Below are positions 16,324-25,068 of a stretch of DNA of 37,071 nt, piece by piece (the stretch's first letter is position 1; every line of letters starts with the position of its first letter). Made by a program: the position numbers and the translations under genes. Below the pieces are notes generated by a model. The model was given only the letters and a program-made list of their open reading frames with translations. It had not been told where the DNA came from and searched no databases. Location: positions 1 to 37,071 of the forward strand of contig NZ_AVGG01000008.1 of the NCBI RefSeq assembly GCF_000498535.1. The letters are read 5' to 3'. This DNA comes from Flavobacterium limnosediminis JC2902. Its GTDB lineage: Bacteria > Bacteroidota > Bacteroidia > Flavobacteriales > Flavobacteriaceae.

Positions 16324-16328
16324 CTACA

Positions 16329-18062
16329 ATGAAAAAAATAATCGGCTTATTCTTTTTAGGCTCTTCTCTTCTTTTTGCGCAGCAACCCGATTTAAAAACA
16401 CCTTTCGAAAAAGGAAACGGCAACCAGTCGGCGACGTATAAGGAAACCATGAATTATTATCAGACACTGGATAAAAGTTTCGAAACGATTGCGGTAAAAA
16501 CCATGGGTAGTACCGATAATGGTGAACCGTTGCACATCGTTACTTTCAATCCGGAAAAAATCTTCGACTTCAAGGTAATCAATACGCAAAACAAAGCGGT
16601 AATGCTAATCAATAACGGCATCCATCCGGGAGAAACCGACGGAATCGACGCTACGATGTTATTCATGAAAGATTTGGCTACCGGAAAAATCGCTGTGCCT
16701 AAAAACACGATTGTTGTGGCCATTCCGGTATACAATGTTGGGGGAGCAATGAACCGAAATTCGACTTCCCGTGCTAACCAAAACGGACCGGAAGCCTATG
16801 GTTTCAGAGGGAATTCAAGAAATTTCGACCTGAATCGCGATTTTATAAAATCAGATACAAGAAACTCCAGAAGTTTTCAGGTAATCTTTAATATTGTGAA
16901 TCCGGATGTTTTCATCGACAATCATGTAAGCAACGGTGCCGATTATCAATACACTTTAACCTACATCGACACACATTATCAGAAATTAGGCGGGAATTTG
17001 GGTAAGTTTTTTAACGAGCAGATGATGCCCTCCATTTTAAAAGATATGAAAGCTAAAAAAATCGAACCGGTTCCTTACGTAAACATCCACAACGATGTAC
17101 CTGAAAAAGGTTTTGCTAAAAGCATGGAAACGCCGCGATTTTCAACCGGTTACGCTTCGATGTTCAATACGTTAGGGGTTATGGTGGAAACACACATGCT
17201 TAAAAAATATTCGGAAAGGGTAAAAGTTACTTACGAATATATGTTGTCGACCTTAAATTACACCGATAAAAATGCAGCTGAAATTAAGAAACAGCGTCAG
17301 GACAACTTGGTTAATTATTACCCACCGGGAAAATATACCGTACAATGGGTAATTGATTCGGCTCAGGTAAAACAAATTCCGTTTTTGGGTTACGAAGCCA
17401 AATACAAACCAAGTGAGGTTTCCGGAAAACCGCGTTTGTATTACGACCGGACAAAACCTTTCAAAAAAATGATCCCTTTTTACGAAGTGTACAAACCTAA
17501 AAAAGAAATCACTATCCCGGAATCCTACATCGTTCCGAAACAATACTGGGAAGTAATCGAATTGTTACGAATGAACAAAATCGACATGCAACCACTGAAA
17601 AAAGACACTATACTTAACGTGGAAAGCTATAAAATTGCCGATTACAAAACCAGTAAAGAAGCTTTCGAAGGCCATTACGGTCATTACAACACTTCGGTTA
17701 CTGCAAGTCGCGAAAATGTAAAATTCAGCGAAGGGGATTTCGTTGTGAAAACCAGTCAGAAAAACGTAAAATACCTACTGGAAACCTTGGAGCCGGAAGC
17801 TACGGACTCATTCTTTAACTGGAATTTCTTCGATACGATTTTACAGCAGAAAGAATATTATTCCGCCTATGTTTTTGAAGATTTGGCAAAGCAGATTTTA
17901 GATGAAAATCCAAAATTAAAAGCCGAACTGGAGAAAAAACGTCAGGAAGACAAAAAGTTTGCCGAAAATGGTGACGCGCAATTGGACTGGGTGTATAAAC
18001 ATTCCAAATATTATGAAAAAGAACATTTGCAATATCCTGTTTATAAAGTAATGCGTTATTAA
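16329..18062 (+). CDS. Secreted M14-family zinc carboxypeptidase
   Basis: A 577-residue exported metallopeptidase that would remove C-terminal residues from peptides. Signal peptide MKKIIGLFFLGSSLLFAQ. Zinc ligands His99 and Glu102 are in HPGETDG, and the third, His199, is in DNHVSNG. Substrate-binding Arg164 is in GNSRNFDLNRDF, and the catalytic Glu287 is in VETHM. All M14 catalytic residues are therefore present. The catalytic domain ends near residue 310; the remaining 260 residues are an uncharacterised, probably beta-rich extension with a charged C-terminal helix. No type IX sorting domain is visible, so it is probably periplasmic. It is last in the ddl-coaD run, before a hairpin at 18101-18160. 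Confidence 0.92.
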   Translation: MKKIIGLFFLGSSLLFAQQPDLKTPFEKGNGNQSATYKETMNYYQTLDKSFETIAVKTMGSTDNGEPLHIVTFNPEKIFDFKVINTQNKAVMLINNGIHPGETDGIDATMLFMKDLATGKIAVPKNTIVVAIPVYNVGGAMNRNSTSRANQNGPEAYGFRGNSRNFDLNRDFIKSDTRNSRSFQVIFNIVNPDVFIDNHVSNGADYQYTLTYIDTHYQKLGGNLGKFFNEQMMPSILKDMKAKKIEPVPYVNIHNDVPEKGFAKSMETPRFSTGYASMFNTLGVMVETHMLKKYSERVKVTYEYMLSTLNYTDKNAAEIKKQRQDNLVNYYPPGKYTVQWVIDSAQVKQIPFLGYEAKYKPSEVSGKPRLYYDRTKPFKKMIPFYEVYKPKKEITIPESYIVPKQYWEVIELLRMNKIDMQPLKKDTILNVESYKIADYKTSKEAFEGHYGHYNTSVTASRENVKFSEGDFVVKTSQKNVKYLLETLEPEATDSFFNWNFFDTILQQKEYYSAYVFEDLAKQILDENPKLKAELEKKRQEDKKFAENGDAQLDWVYKHSKYYEKEHLQYPVYKVMRY

Positions 18063-18100
18063 TATAATGCTAAACTGAATTTCTAACAGATTAAATAGTA

Positions 18101-18165
18101 AGCCGCAAATTACACAAATACACACAAATCAATTCGTTCGAATTTGTGTAATTTGTGGCTTTTTT
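18101..18165 (+). terminator. Strong hairpin with T-run after the M14 gene (CACAGATT-like repeat, copy 3)
   Basis: AGCCGCAAATTACACAAAT (18101-18119) pairs with ATTTGTGTAATTTGTGGCT (18142-18160) with a single G-T change, and is followed by TTTTTT. It is a variant of the hairpins at 128-184 and 12179-12238, here positioned to end the ddl-coaD-peptidase transcript. Confidence 0.7.
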
Positions 18166-18215
18166 AGACTCTTAAAGTAAAGAAAAATCCAAAGATTACT
18201 TAGTACGGTAATGAA

Positions 18216-18256
18216 AAAGGTCACAACGAAAAACTTCCTTGTGACCTTTTTTTATT
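18216..18256. terminator. Bidirectional terminator, helicase side
   Basis: AAAGGTCACAA (18216-18226) and TTGTGACCTTT (18239-18249) form an exact 11-bp stem with A-rich and T-rich flanks on both sides, so it can act on both strands. On the minus strand it lies 14 bases beyond the helicase stop codon. Confidence 0.8.
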
Positions 18257-18269
18257 CCGATAGCCTAAA

Positions 18270-19619
18270 CTATTTCTCTTCTTCTTTTTTAATTACATTT
18301 CGGGCAACTTCAATTTTAAATTTCTTTCCCTTCATTTTTTCGTCCTTAATGTTTCGCAGTAATTCATTCACTTTTTTGAATTTCACCGCTGCAAACGAAA
18401 CAAAATCTTTGACTTCAATCAGACCCAAATCGCCTTTCTCTAATTTCCCTTTCTGCGAAAAGAAGCCAACTATATCAATTTTATTCAGCTTGTTTTTCTT
18501 TCCACCGCTGATGTAAATCGTTTGAAATTCCGGTGGTTTCGGTAAGGATTTGGCGTTATCAACATTTAAAACCGGCATCTGATAATCGATGTAATCCAGT
18601 TTTTTCTCGCTTTCGTTAACGATAATATAAGCGGTTCCTGAAGCCAGCATCCTTGCTGTTCTTCCGTTTCTGTGGGTAAACTCATCCTCTTTGGAAGGTA
18701 AATGGTAATGAATAACGTGATTCATCTCCGGAATATCCAACCCTCGCGCAGCCAAATCGGTCGTAACCAGATAACTCACGCTGCCGTTTCGGAACTGAAT
18801 CAAAGCACGCTCCCGTTCCTCCTGATCCATGCCGCCGTGATAATAGGTGGCGTAAATTCCTTTTTCGTTTAAGGTATCGCTGATTCGTTCCGCCGCATCA
18901 CGGTGATTACAGAAAATAATAGCCGATTCCGATTTCAACGAACAAAGTAATTGGAACAAGCTTCCGATTTTGTCTTTCTCTTTGGAAACGACCATTTTCA
19001 TCGAAAGATTTTCGTTTTCTTTTTCATGCGGAACAAAATCCAGAACCGTCGGATTCACAACCCGCGTGTATTTCGGAATTTCAATATCCGAAGTCGCCGA
19101 AACCAAAATACGTTTGTTCAGTTTTGGCAGTCTGTTAATGATGTATGACATCTGCTCATGGAAACCCAGTTGCAGTGATTTATCAAATTCGTCTAAAACC
19201 AACGTTTCGATGGTGTCCGTCTTAAACGTTTCGCGGTCGATATGGTCGGCAATACGCCCCGGAGTTCCGATTAAAATCGCAGGAGGATTGCTAAGGTTTT
19301 TGATTTCGGTTTCAATATTGTGTCCGCCATAACAAACGTTTACCTTATAATCGGTCGTCATTTTTTTCCAGACCTGCTGAATCTGCAGGCCCAATTCCCT
19401 TGACGGTACAATAATCAAACATTGCACAGCATTCACTTCAGGCTGAAGCATTTCAAAAATCGGAAGTAAAAATGCCAGGGTTTTCCCGGAACCTGTCGGC
19501 GAAAGCAGTAAAACATTAGGGTCATTTAAAATAGCATCCTGTGCCATTTCCTGCATTTCGTTAAGACTTTCAATTCCTAAATTGAGAAGAATATTATTGG
19601 AACGTGGATTTTTATACAT
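18270..19619 (-). CDS. DEAD-box RNA helicase with DbpA-like RNA-binding domain
   Basis: An ATP-dependent RNA helicase, probably acting in 23S rRNA maturation like DbpA. 449 residues. Helicase motifs in order: Q motif around GIESLNEMQ, Walker A PTGSGKT (41-47), TPGR (119-122), motif II DEFD (143-146, Phe in place of Ala), SAT (174-176), TTDLAARGLDIP, and motif VI HRNGRTARM, where the usual HRIGRTGR is altered. The C-terminal 75 residues (TIYISGGKKNKLNKIDIVG ... DLGLIEVKDF) match the DbpA RNA-binding domain. A -7 element TACCTTTG (19631-19624) lies only 4 bases before the ATG, so the message may be leaderless; the start cannot be much later because the Q motif would be lost. Confidence 0.92.
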   Translation of the reverse strand: MYKNPRSNNILLNLGIESLNEMQEMAQDAILNDPNVLLLSPTGSGKTLAFLLPIFEMLQPEVNAVQCLIIVPSRELGLQIQQVWKKMTTDYKVNVCYGGHNIETEIKNLSNPPAILIGTPGRIADHIDRETFKTDTIETLVLDEFDKSLQLGFHEQMSYIINRLPKLNKRILVSATSDIEIPKYTRVVNPTVLDFVPHEKENENLSMKMVVSKEKDKIGSLFQLLCSLKSESAIIFCNHRDAAERISDTLNEKGIYATYYHGGMDQEERERALIQFRNGSVSYLVTTDLAARGLDIPEMNHVIHYHLPSKEDEFTHRNGRTARMLASGTAYIIVNESEKKLDYIDYQMPVLNVDNAKSLPKPPEFQTIYISGGKKNKLNKIDIVGFFSQKGKLEKGDLGLIEVKDFVSFAAVKFKKVNELLRNIKDEKMKGKKFKIEVARNVIKKEEEK

Positions 19620-19623
19620 GCAG

Positions 19624-19631
19624 CAAAGGTA
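19624..19631 (-). promoter_or_regulatory. -7 element 4 bases before the helicase ATG
   Basis: TACCTTTG on the minus strand is a full match to TAnnTTTG. With a usual offset, transcription would start at or just inside the start codon, giving a leaderless mRNA. Confidence 0.5.
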
Positions 19632-19730
19632 AGGAAAATAGTTTTCAGTGTTAGTCGCAGCAATCAGTGTTCAGTCTGGGTTTGCGGTTAGAGTATTTAA
19701 GTAGATTGGCGTTTTACTTTTGGATTAAGG

Positions 19731-19880
19731 ATTTTGGGAGCGAATGGCTTGGTGATTATTTGAAATCCTTGTTCCTGCTGTACGTTTTATCTTTTGCTCC
19801 GCTAAGGCTCCACAAAAGGATACCACTCCCATCAGGGCTATTGAGCCGGCTTTAAAACTTTCTGAATGGAACGGGACACG
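19731..19880 (-). repeat. Dispersed flavobacterial repeat, copy C
   Basis: TTTTGGGAGCGAATGGCTTGG (19732-19752) and the CTCCCATCAGGGCTATT block match copies A and D, but the middle hairpin is different: it carries a TTTTGCTCCGCTAAGG segment instead of the CATTGCGAG hairpin. It lies in the 386-base gap between the helicase and Nudix genes; no gene is visible in this gap. Confidence 0.6.
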
Positions 19881-19954
19881 ACAGCTATAATCAAAATGAT
19901 TTTTTTCGATTATTTTCAAACTTGTCCTTTTCTCTTTTTTCTATTCTCTTTAAT

Positions 19955-19989
19955 CTTATCCCTTATCCCTTATCCCTTATTCCTTACCC
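19955..19989. repeat. Heptanucleotide tandem repeat (CTTATCC)
   Basis: Three perfect CTTATCC units (19955-19975) followed by CTTATTC and CTTACCC. It lies in a pyrimidine-rich stretch just beyond the 3' end of the Nudix gene. Confidence 0.8.
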
Positions 19990-20005
19990 CTACTTCTTTC
20001 TTCCT

Positions 20006-20605
20006 TTAAATCACTTTTTCTTCCTTAAACAGCAATTTTATGTTCTCATAAGAATTTCCGAGCGCTTCCTTAATCTCATCGGGTTTCAGCCATACAACTT
20101 TCTCGATTCCTTCATCTTCCTGACCTTGCAAAATACCGTCAAAGTCAGTTCTCATTTCAAACCAATGGGTGATTTTCAATTTGTATTTGCCGTTTCGCTT
20201 AAATACATGATAGGTTTTCTGAAGTTTCTGGGTAATTTTCAGTCCGGTCACACCTGTTTCTTCTTCCACTTCGCGAATGGCCGTTTCTTCAATTACCTCT
20301 CCTTTTTCAGCTCCTCCTTTGGGAAGATCCCATTTTCCGTTTCTGAAAATGAATAAAACTTCACCATTTTTATTAAAAACAAAACCGCCTCCCGCTTTGA
20401 CTGCAGGAATTTTTTCCTTTAACTTTGTTAAAATTTCCTTTTCATCAGGATGATATAAAAATGCTTTCTGAATTTTATTTTGAAACATTTTTACTATAAT
20501 TTGCTTAATATCAACACTTTCCAATAAAAACAACTGGAAATCGGTTTCTTTAACAACTTGATTTGTTAAGAAAAGAGGCTTATCGTTTACAAAAACTTTA
20601 TACAT
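20006..20605 (-). CDS. Nudix hydrolase
   Basis: A 199-residue protein with a C-terminal Nudix domain that would hydrolyse a nucleoside diphosphate linked to another group. The Nudix box is complete: GGAEKGE, seven residues, then REVEEETGV (Gx5Ex7REUxEExGU). It is preceded by GGGFVFNKNGEVLFIF and WDLPKGG, typical of the fold. The first 65 residues (FVNDKPLFLTNQVVKET onward) form a separate N-terminal part found in Bacteroidota Nudix proteins of unknown substrate. I start at 20605 (MYKVFVND); an upstream in-frame start at 20632 would run into the divergent pyrE gene. The two start codons are only 7 bases apart, so their promoters must overlap. Confidence 0.88.
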   Translation of the reverse strand: MYKVFVNDKPLFLTNQVVKETDFQLFLLESVDIKQIIVKMFQNKIQKAFLYHPDEKEILTKLKEKIPAVKAGGGFVFNKNGEVLFIFRNGKWDLPKGGAEKGEVIEETAIREVEEETGVTGLKITQKLQKTYHVFKRNGKYKLKITHWFEMRTDFDGILQGQEDEGIEKVVWLKPDEIKEALGNSYENIKLLFKEEKVI

Positions 20606-20608
20606 TTG
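20601..20608 (+). promoter_or_regulatory. pyrE -7 element 4 bases before the ATG
   Basis: TACATTTG fits TAnnTTTG and ends 4 bases before the pyrE start codon, which predicts a leaderless or almost leaderless transcript. It overlaps the start codon of the divergent Nudix gene. Confidence 0.5.
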
Positions 20609-20612
20609 TAGT

Positions 20613-21260
20613 ATGATTTTTAACACAGACACAGCTAAGAAAACTGCCGAATTGCTTTTACAAATAAACGCAATTAAATTAAATCCAAAAAATCCTTTTA
20701 CATGGGCTTCTGGATGGAAATCGCCTATTTACTGCGATAATCGTATAACTCTCTCATTTCCACCGATCAGAAATTATCTTCGTGAGGAATTTGCCAAAAA
20801 CATTGAAAAACAATTTGGCAAACCCGATGTAATTGCCGGTGTGGCCACAGGTGCTATTGGAATCGGAATGCTTGTTGCAGAAATTATGGGGCTTCCTTTT
20901 GTATACGTTCGTCCGGAACCAAAAAAACACGGACGCGAAAATCAAGTGGAAGGCTTTTTACAGAAAGGACAAAGCGTATTGGTGGTTGAGGATTTAATCA
21001 GCACCGGAAAAAGCAGTTTACAAGCCGTTGAAGCTTTAAAAGCAGCCGGCGCTAACGTTAAAGGAATGGTGGCTATTTTCACTTACGGATTTGAAATCGC
21101 AGAAGAAAATTTCAAAAATGCCAATGTCGAGCTTTATACGCTTGGTAATTACGACATGTTATTGAAAGAAGCCGTTGCTAAGAAATACATCACGGAAGAC
21201 GAATACGACACCCTGAAAGAATGGCGCAAAAGTCCATCCACTTGGGGCATTGAAGTCTAA
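20613..21260 (+). CDS. pyrE: Orotate phosphoribosyltransferase
   Basis: Makes orotidine 5'-phosphate from orotate and PRPP, the fifth step of pyrimidine synthesis. 215 residues. The PRPP-binding signature VLVVEDLISTGKSS (122-135) is intact, as are the substrate segments WASGWKSPIYCDNR (31-44), ATGAIGIG (78-85) and the flexible loop RPEPKKHGRENQVEG (100-114) with catalytic basic residues. It diverges from the Nudix gene and is followed after 102 bases by the SRPBCC gene. Confidence 0.97.
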   Translation: MIFNTDTAKKTAELLLQINAIKLNPKNPFTWASGWKSPIYCDNRITLSFPPIRNYLREEFAKNIEKQFGKPDVIAGVATGAIGIGMLVAEIMGLPFVYVRPEPKKHGRENQVEGFLQKGQSVLVVEDLISTGKSSLQAVEALKAAGANVKGMVAIFTYGFEIAEENFKNANVELYTLGNYDMLLKEAVAKKYITEDEYDTLKEWRKSPSTWGIEV

Positions 21261-21362
21261 AAAAATATGACTTTATTAGCTTGTTTCGTAAGATTACCGA
21301 ATTCGGCAAATCTGGAAACCGCGTGAAATTATAGTTATCCTTAATCTATCAATCCATAAATA

Positions 21363-21755
21363 ATGAATTTAGAAAGTCCAAAAGTTAACGTTGAAAAATC
21401 AGCAGATTATTTGTTTACTTCACTGACTGATGTTAAGAATTTTGAAAAATTAATGCCGGACAGCATTGCCAAATTTGAGGTTCTGGACGAAAATGCTTTT
21501 ATCTTCGGATTGAAAGGCATGCCGGAAATCAAATTAAAAATGAAAGACAAAGTCGCTCCAAACAAAGTGATTTTGGGTGCTGCAAGCGATAAATTACCAT
21601 TTACGTTAACAGCCAACATCAATTCATTAACACCAAACACTTCAGAAGTTCAATTACTTTTTGATGGTGATTTCAATCCGATGATGGCCATGATGATTAA
21701 AGGTCCGATCACCAAGTTTATCGAAACTTTAGCGGAAAACATGACTAAATTGTAA
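21363..21755 (+). CDS. SRPBCC (START-like) fold protein
   Basis: A 130-residue cytosolic protein with the helix-grip pattern of polyketide cyclase/START-like proteins: VEKSADYLFTSLTDVKNFEK at the N-terminus, an antiparallel sheet in the middle (MPEIKLKMKDKVAP, FTLTANINSLTP, SEVQLLFDGDF) and a long C-terminal helix (GPITKFIETLAENMTKL). Such proteins bind hydrophobic ligands, but nothing shows which. The 102-base gap after pyrE has no clear terminator, so read-through from pyrE is possible. Confidence 0.82.
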   Translation: MNLESPKVNVEKSADYLFTSLTDVKNFEKLMPDSIAKFEVLDENAFIFGLKGMPEIKLKMKDKVAPNKVILGAASDKLPFTLTANINSLTPNTSEVQLLFDGDFNPMMAMMIKGPITKFIETLAENMTKL

Positions 21756-21776
21756 CTCACAATTACATCTCAATAC

Positions 21777-21806
21777 AAAACCTATTTGGAGACAGATAGG
21801 TTTTTT
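21777..21806. terminator. Bidirectional terminator between the SRPBCC and birA genes
   Basis: AAAACCTAT (21777-21785) pairs with ATAGGTTTT (21796-21804), with an A-run before and a T-run after. It serves two convergent genes; the birA stop codon is 3 bases away. Confidence 0.75.
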
Positions 21807-21809
21807 CAT

Positions 21810-22541
21810 TTAATACAACATCTGAATCTCTTTGATATCAAAAGTTTTTACGGAATCATCTTCAAGCATGACTTCCAATTTCCCGTTTGCCGTAACCCCC
21901 TGGATAATTCCCATGAATCTCACACCAACATTATCCTCAAAAGGCATCGGTACTCCTTTTTTGAACAACTTCTGACTGTACTTCGACCAAAACAAATCGT
22001 ACTCTTTGTTCTGAAGCAGGGCAATATTACATTTCAAACGTTCCACAATGGCAACCAGAATGGCATCTTTATCTAATTCCCGATTTAAAATAACAGATAA
22101 CGAACTCGCTTTAGGCAAATTATCGAAATTTTTCTGATTCACATTCAGCCCAATACCCACTACGGAAATAATTTCCCCGTCACTTTTCAGACTGTTTTCA
22201 ATTAAAATGCCGGAAATTTTTTTATTGTCTGCCAAAATGTCGTTTGGCCACTTGATGGCAACATACGGAATTTTAAGTTGCTCCAGCACTTCCGAAAGGG
22301 AAACCGCCACAAGAACATTCAGATGAAAAATAGCGTGTATTTCGAGTAATGAATCCTTCACCAACACACTAAACGTAAGGTTCTTGCCTGATTCCACTTC
22401 CCAAACCGACCCCATTTGCCCGCGGCCCGAAGTTTGATTTTCGGTAGTAACAACGGTGAAATTTTCAACAAATTGTTTTGTCAGCAATGCTTTTAAAAAG
22501 TCATTTGTTGAAGGTGTGGCATCGAGTTTGATGATGTTCAT
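21810..22541 (-). CDS. birA: Biotin--[acetyl-CoA-carboxylase] ligase
   Basis: Attaches biotin to the carboxyl carrier protein of acetyl-CoA carboxylase and similar enzymes through biotinyl-AMP. 243 residues, a single catalytic domain with the short C-terminal SH3-like part. There is no N-terminal helix-turn-helix, so it is not a repressor of the E. coli BirA kind. The biotin/AMP loop GRGQMGSVW (39-47) and the catalytic KWPNDILADNKKISGILIE (97-115) are intact. It is divergent from rsfS; a -7 element TATTTTTG (22592-22585) lies 43 bases upstream. Confidence 0.95.
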   Translation of the reverse strand: MNIIKLDATPSTNDFLKALLTKQFVENFTVVTTENQTSGRGQMGSVWEVESGKNLTFSVLVKDSLLEIHAIFHLNVLVAVSLSEVLEQLKIPYVAIKWPNDILADNKKISGILIENSLKSDGEIISVVGIGLNVNQKNFDNLPKASSLSVILNRELDKDAILVAIVERLKCNIALLQNKEYDLFWSKYSQKLFKKGVPMPFEDNVGVRFMGIIQGVTANGKLEVMLEDDSVKTFDIKEIQMLY

Positions 22542-22584
22542 GTAAATAAATTGGCTTTATGAAGTTTAATCTTATGTTAAGGTT

Positions 22585-22614
22585 CAAAAATAAAGACAAA
22601 AAATGGTAACTTTG
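22585..22614. promoter_or_regulatory. Divergent birA and rsfS -7 elements
   Basis: TATTTTTG on the minus strand (22592-22585) for birA and TAACTTTG on the plus strand (22607-22614) for rsfS both fit TAnnTTTG. The rsfS element is 21 bases before its start codon. Only 14 bases separate them, so the two promoters must overlap. Confidence 0.5.
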
Positions 22615-22635
22615 CGAAAAACATATTAAAATTAG

Positions 22636-23007
22636 ATGGCGAAAAAGGAGATTAACAATGATGCGTTATTAGCGAACATCATTAAAGGAATTGAAGACGT
22701 AAAAGGTAACGATATAGATATACTGGATTTAAGAGCAATCGAAAATACCGTGTGCGATTACTTCGTAATATGTAACGGTAACTCCAATACACAGGTTAAC
22801 GCTATTGTTAACTCTATTCAGAAAGTAGTTTCAAGAGACTTAAAAGACAAACCTTGGCATGTTGAAGGTAACGAAAACGGCGAATGGGTTTTAATGGATT
22901 ATGTGAACATAGTGGTACACGTTTTCCAGAAACACATCCGTGAATACTACAACATCGAGAGTTTGTGGGGTGATGCGAAAATCACCTCTATCGAAAACAA
23001 ATACTAA
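22636..23007 (+). CDS. rsfS: Ribosomal silencing factor RsfS (Iojap family)
   Basis: Binds ribosomal protein uL14 on the large subunit and blocks joining of the subunits when nutrients are short. 123 residues, normal for the family. The conserved core is present: IEDVKGNDIDILDLRAI, CDYFVICNGNSNTQVNAIV, and KPWHVEGNENGEWVLMDYVN followed by VVHVFQKHIREYYNIESLW. It is followed after 12 bases by ftsH, a pairing frequent in Bacteroidota. Confidence 0.96.
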   Translation: MAKKEINNDALLANIIKGIEDVKGNDIDILDLRAIENTVCDYFVICNGNSNTQVNAIVNSIQKVVSRDLKDKPWHVEGNENGEWVLMDYVNIVVHVFQKHIREYYNIESLWGDAKITSIENKY

Positions 23008-23019
23008 TATTCACATTAC

Positions 23020-24957
23020 ATGTCAAAAGATAAAAAACCTAATCCTACCAAAATTAAGGTAAGTCCATGGATTATCTATGGTGCGGTACTTTTAATTTTA
23101 GTGACAATACAATTAGTTTCCAGCGGATCCAATTTTCAGGAAGTCCGCCCAACTTCTTTGTCCAAATTTTACCAGTTTTTAGATTCCAATCAGGTAGACA
23201 AAGTGGTTTTCAACAAAACCACGGCTCAGGTTTATCTTAAAAAAGAAGCTTTAAACAGTAAAACGCACGCCAAAGTAGAGAAGAAAACGATGTTAGGCAA
23301 GGAAAATGTAGGTCCTCACTACACTTTAGACATCGGAAATCAGGAATTATTCCAACAAAAGCTTAACGAATCGCTTAAAGCCGGAAAACTTAGTGATTTC
23401 TCATCCGAACCCGAAAGCAATTGGGGAGATGTTTTAATCAACTTCCTTCCGTTGATAATCATTATCGGATTCTGGATCTTTATGATGCGCAGAATGTCTG
23501 GTGGCGGCGCCGGTGGTGGTGGTGGACAAATTTTTTCCATCGGAAAATCGAAAGCCAAATTATTTGACGAAAAAACCGATGTTAAAACAACTTTCAAAGA
23601 TGTTGCAGGTTTAGAAGGAGCAAAAGAAGAAATTCAGGAAATTGTTGAATTCCTTAAAAACCCCGAAAAATATACTGAAATCGGAGGTAAAATTCCGAAA
23701 GGAGCCTTATTGGTAGGACCTCCGGGAACAGGTAAAACCTTATTGGCCAAAGCCGTTGCCGGTGAAGCACAAGTACCGTTCTTCTCACTTTCGGGATCGG
23801 ATTTCGTGGAGATGTTCGTTGGTGTTGGAGCCTCTCGTGTACGTGATTTATTCAAACAGGCCAAAGAAAAATCCCCGGCCATCATCTTTATTGACGAAAT
23901 TGATGCCGTAGGACGTGCCCGTGGAAAAAACAACATGTCCGGTTCTAACGACGAGCGTGAAAACACTTTAAATCAGTTGTTAACGGAAATGGACGGTTTC
24001 GGTACCAATACACACGTTATTGTATTGGCAGCCACTAACCGTGCTGACGTTTTAGACAAAGCTCTGATGCGCGCCGGACGTTTTGACAGACAGATTTATG
24101 TTGATTTACCGGATATTCGTGAACGTAAGGAAATCTTTGAAGTACATCTGAAACCATTAAAAAAATCAGAAGAACTGGATACCGAATTTTTAGCAAAACA
24201 AACACCGGGATTCTCGGGCGCTGACATTGCTAATGTTTGTAACGAATCAGCTTTAATTGCGGCCCGTAAAGGCAAAAAATCGGTTGACAAACAAGATTTC
24301 CTTGATGCAGTGGACCGAATTGTTGGCGGATTAGAAAAGAAAAACAAAATCGTGACTCCATCTGAAAAACGTGCGATAGCAATTCACGAAGCAGGTCATG
24401 CTACCGTGAGTTGGATGTTGGAACACGCGGCTCCGCTAGTAAAAGTAACCATCGTTCCACGTGGACAAAGTTTGGGTGCGGCGTGGTATTTACCGGAAGA
24501 GCGCTTAATTGTTCGCCCAGAACAAATGCTTGATGAAATGTGTGCCACCATGGGCGGAAGAGCTGCCGAAAAAGTGGTATTCAATAAAATTTCAACCGGA
24601 GCACTGAGCGACCTGGAAAAAGTGACAAAACAGGCTCGAGCCATGGTAACCATATACGGTTTGAACGATAAATTAGGAAATGTCACTTATTATGATTCTT
24701 CAGGGCAGAGCGATTACAATTTCTCCAAACCATATTCTGAAGAAACGGCCCAGATAATTGACAAAGAAATTTCGAATTTAATCGAAAATGAGTATCAGAG
24801 AGCTATTAAGATCCTTAATGAGAACCGCGATAAACTAATGCAGTTAGCCGATATTTTGATTGAAAAAGAGGTTATTTTCAAAGATGACCTTGAAGCCATC
24901 TTCGGAAAACGTCCTTTCGAAAAAACAGAGAGTGAACCAATTACGGAATTGCAGTAA
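23020..24957 (+). CDS. ftsH: ATP-dependent zinc metalloprotease FtsH
   Basis: A membrane-anchored AAA+ protease that degrades unfolded membrane proteins and regulatory targets. 645 residues. Two transmembrane helices (about 16-35 and 139-156) bracket an extracytoplasmic domain; a Gly-rich linker (161-169) follows. AAA motifs: Walker A GPPGTGKT (233-240), pore loop around [15 protein letters not shown], Walker B IIFIDEID (288-295), and the second region of homology ending MRAGRFDRQ. The zinc site HEAGH (456-460) shows the protease domain is active. Cotranscribed with rsfS; a strong terminator follows at 24981-25020. Confidence 0.98.
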   Translation: MSKDKKPNPTKIKVSPWIIYGAVLLILVTIQLVSSGSNFQEVRPTSLSKFYQFLDSNQVDKVVFNKTTAQVYLKKEALNSKTHAKVEKKTMLGKENVGPHYTLDIGNQELFQQKLNESLKAGKLSDFSSEPESNWGDVLINFLPLIIIIGFWIFMMRRMSGGGAGGGGGQIFSIGKSKAKLFDEKTDVKTTFKDVAGLEGAKEEIQEIVEFLKNPEKYTEIGGKIPKGALLVGPPGTGKTLLAKAVAGEAQVPFFSLSGSDFVEMFVGVGASRVRDLFKQAKEKSPAIIFIDEIDAVGRARGKNNMSGSNDERENTLNQLLTEMDGFGTNTHVIVLAATNRADVLDKALMRAGRFDRQIYVDLPDIRERKEIFEVHLKPLKKSEELDTEFLAKQTPGFSGADIANVCNESALIAARKGKKSVDKQDFLDAVDRIVGGLEKKNKIVTPSEKRAIAIHEAGHATVSWMLEHAAPLVKVTIVPRGQSLGAAWYLPEERLIVRPEQMLDEMCATMGGRAAEKVVFNKISTGALSDLEKVTKQARAMVTIYGLNDKLGNVTYYDSSGQSDYNFSKPYSEETAQIIDKEISNLIENEYQRAIKILNENRDKLMQLADILIEKEVIFKDDLEAIFGKRPFEKTESEPITELQ

Positions 24958-24980
24958 TTTATTTTAATAAAATTTTATAA

Positions 24981-25027
24981 AAATCTTAATTCGATTGCAT
25001 GATTGAATTAAGATTTTTTTATCTTTG
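24981..25027 (+). promoter_or_regulatory. ftsH terminator running into the next promoter
   Basis: AAATCTTAATTC (24981-24992) and GAATTAAGATTT (25005-25016) form an exact 12-bp stem followed by a T-run to 25020. The last T begins TATCTTTG (25020-25027), a full match to TAnnTTTG, 41 bases before the LUD gene. The same terminator-promoter fusion occurs at 6891-6930. Confidence 0.7.
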
Positions 25028-25068
25028 AGTGTTATCAAACACGAAATTTCGAGATTTTACATAATTAT

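Noticed and set aside
19667..20356. ORFs of 62-144 residues between and over the helicase and Nudix genes
   Set aside because: They come from repeat copy C and from the heptamer array (low-complexity Leu/Phe/Pro peptide), and the longest one runs antisense to the Nudix domain.
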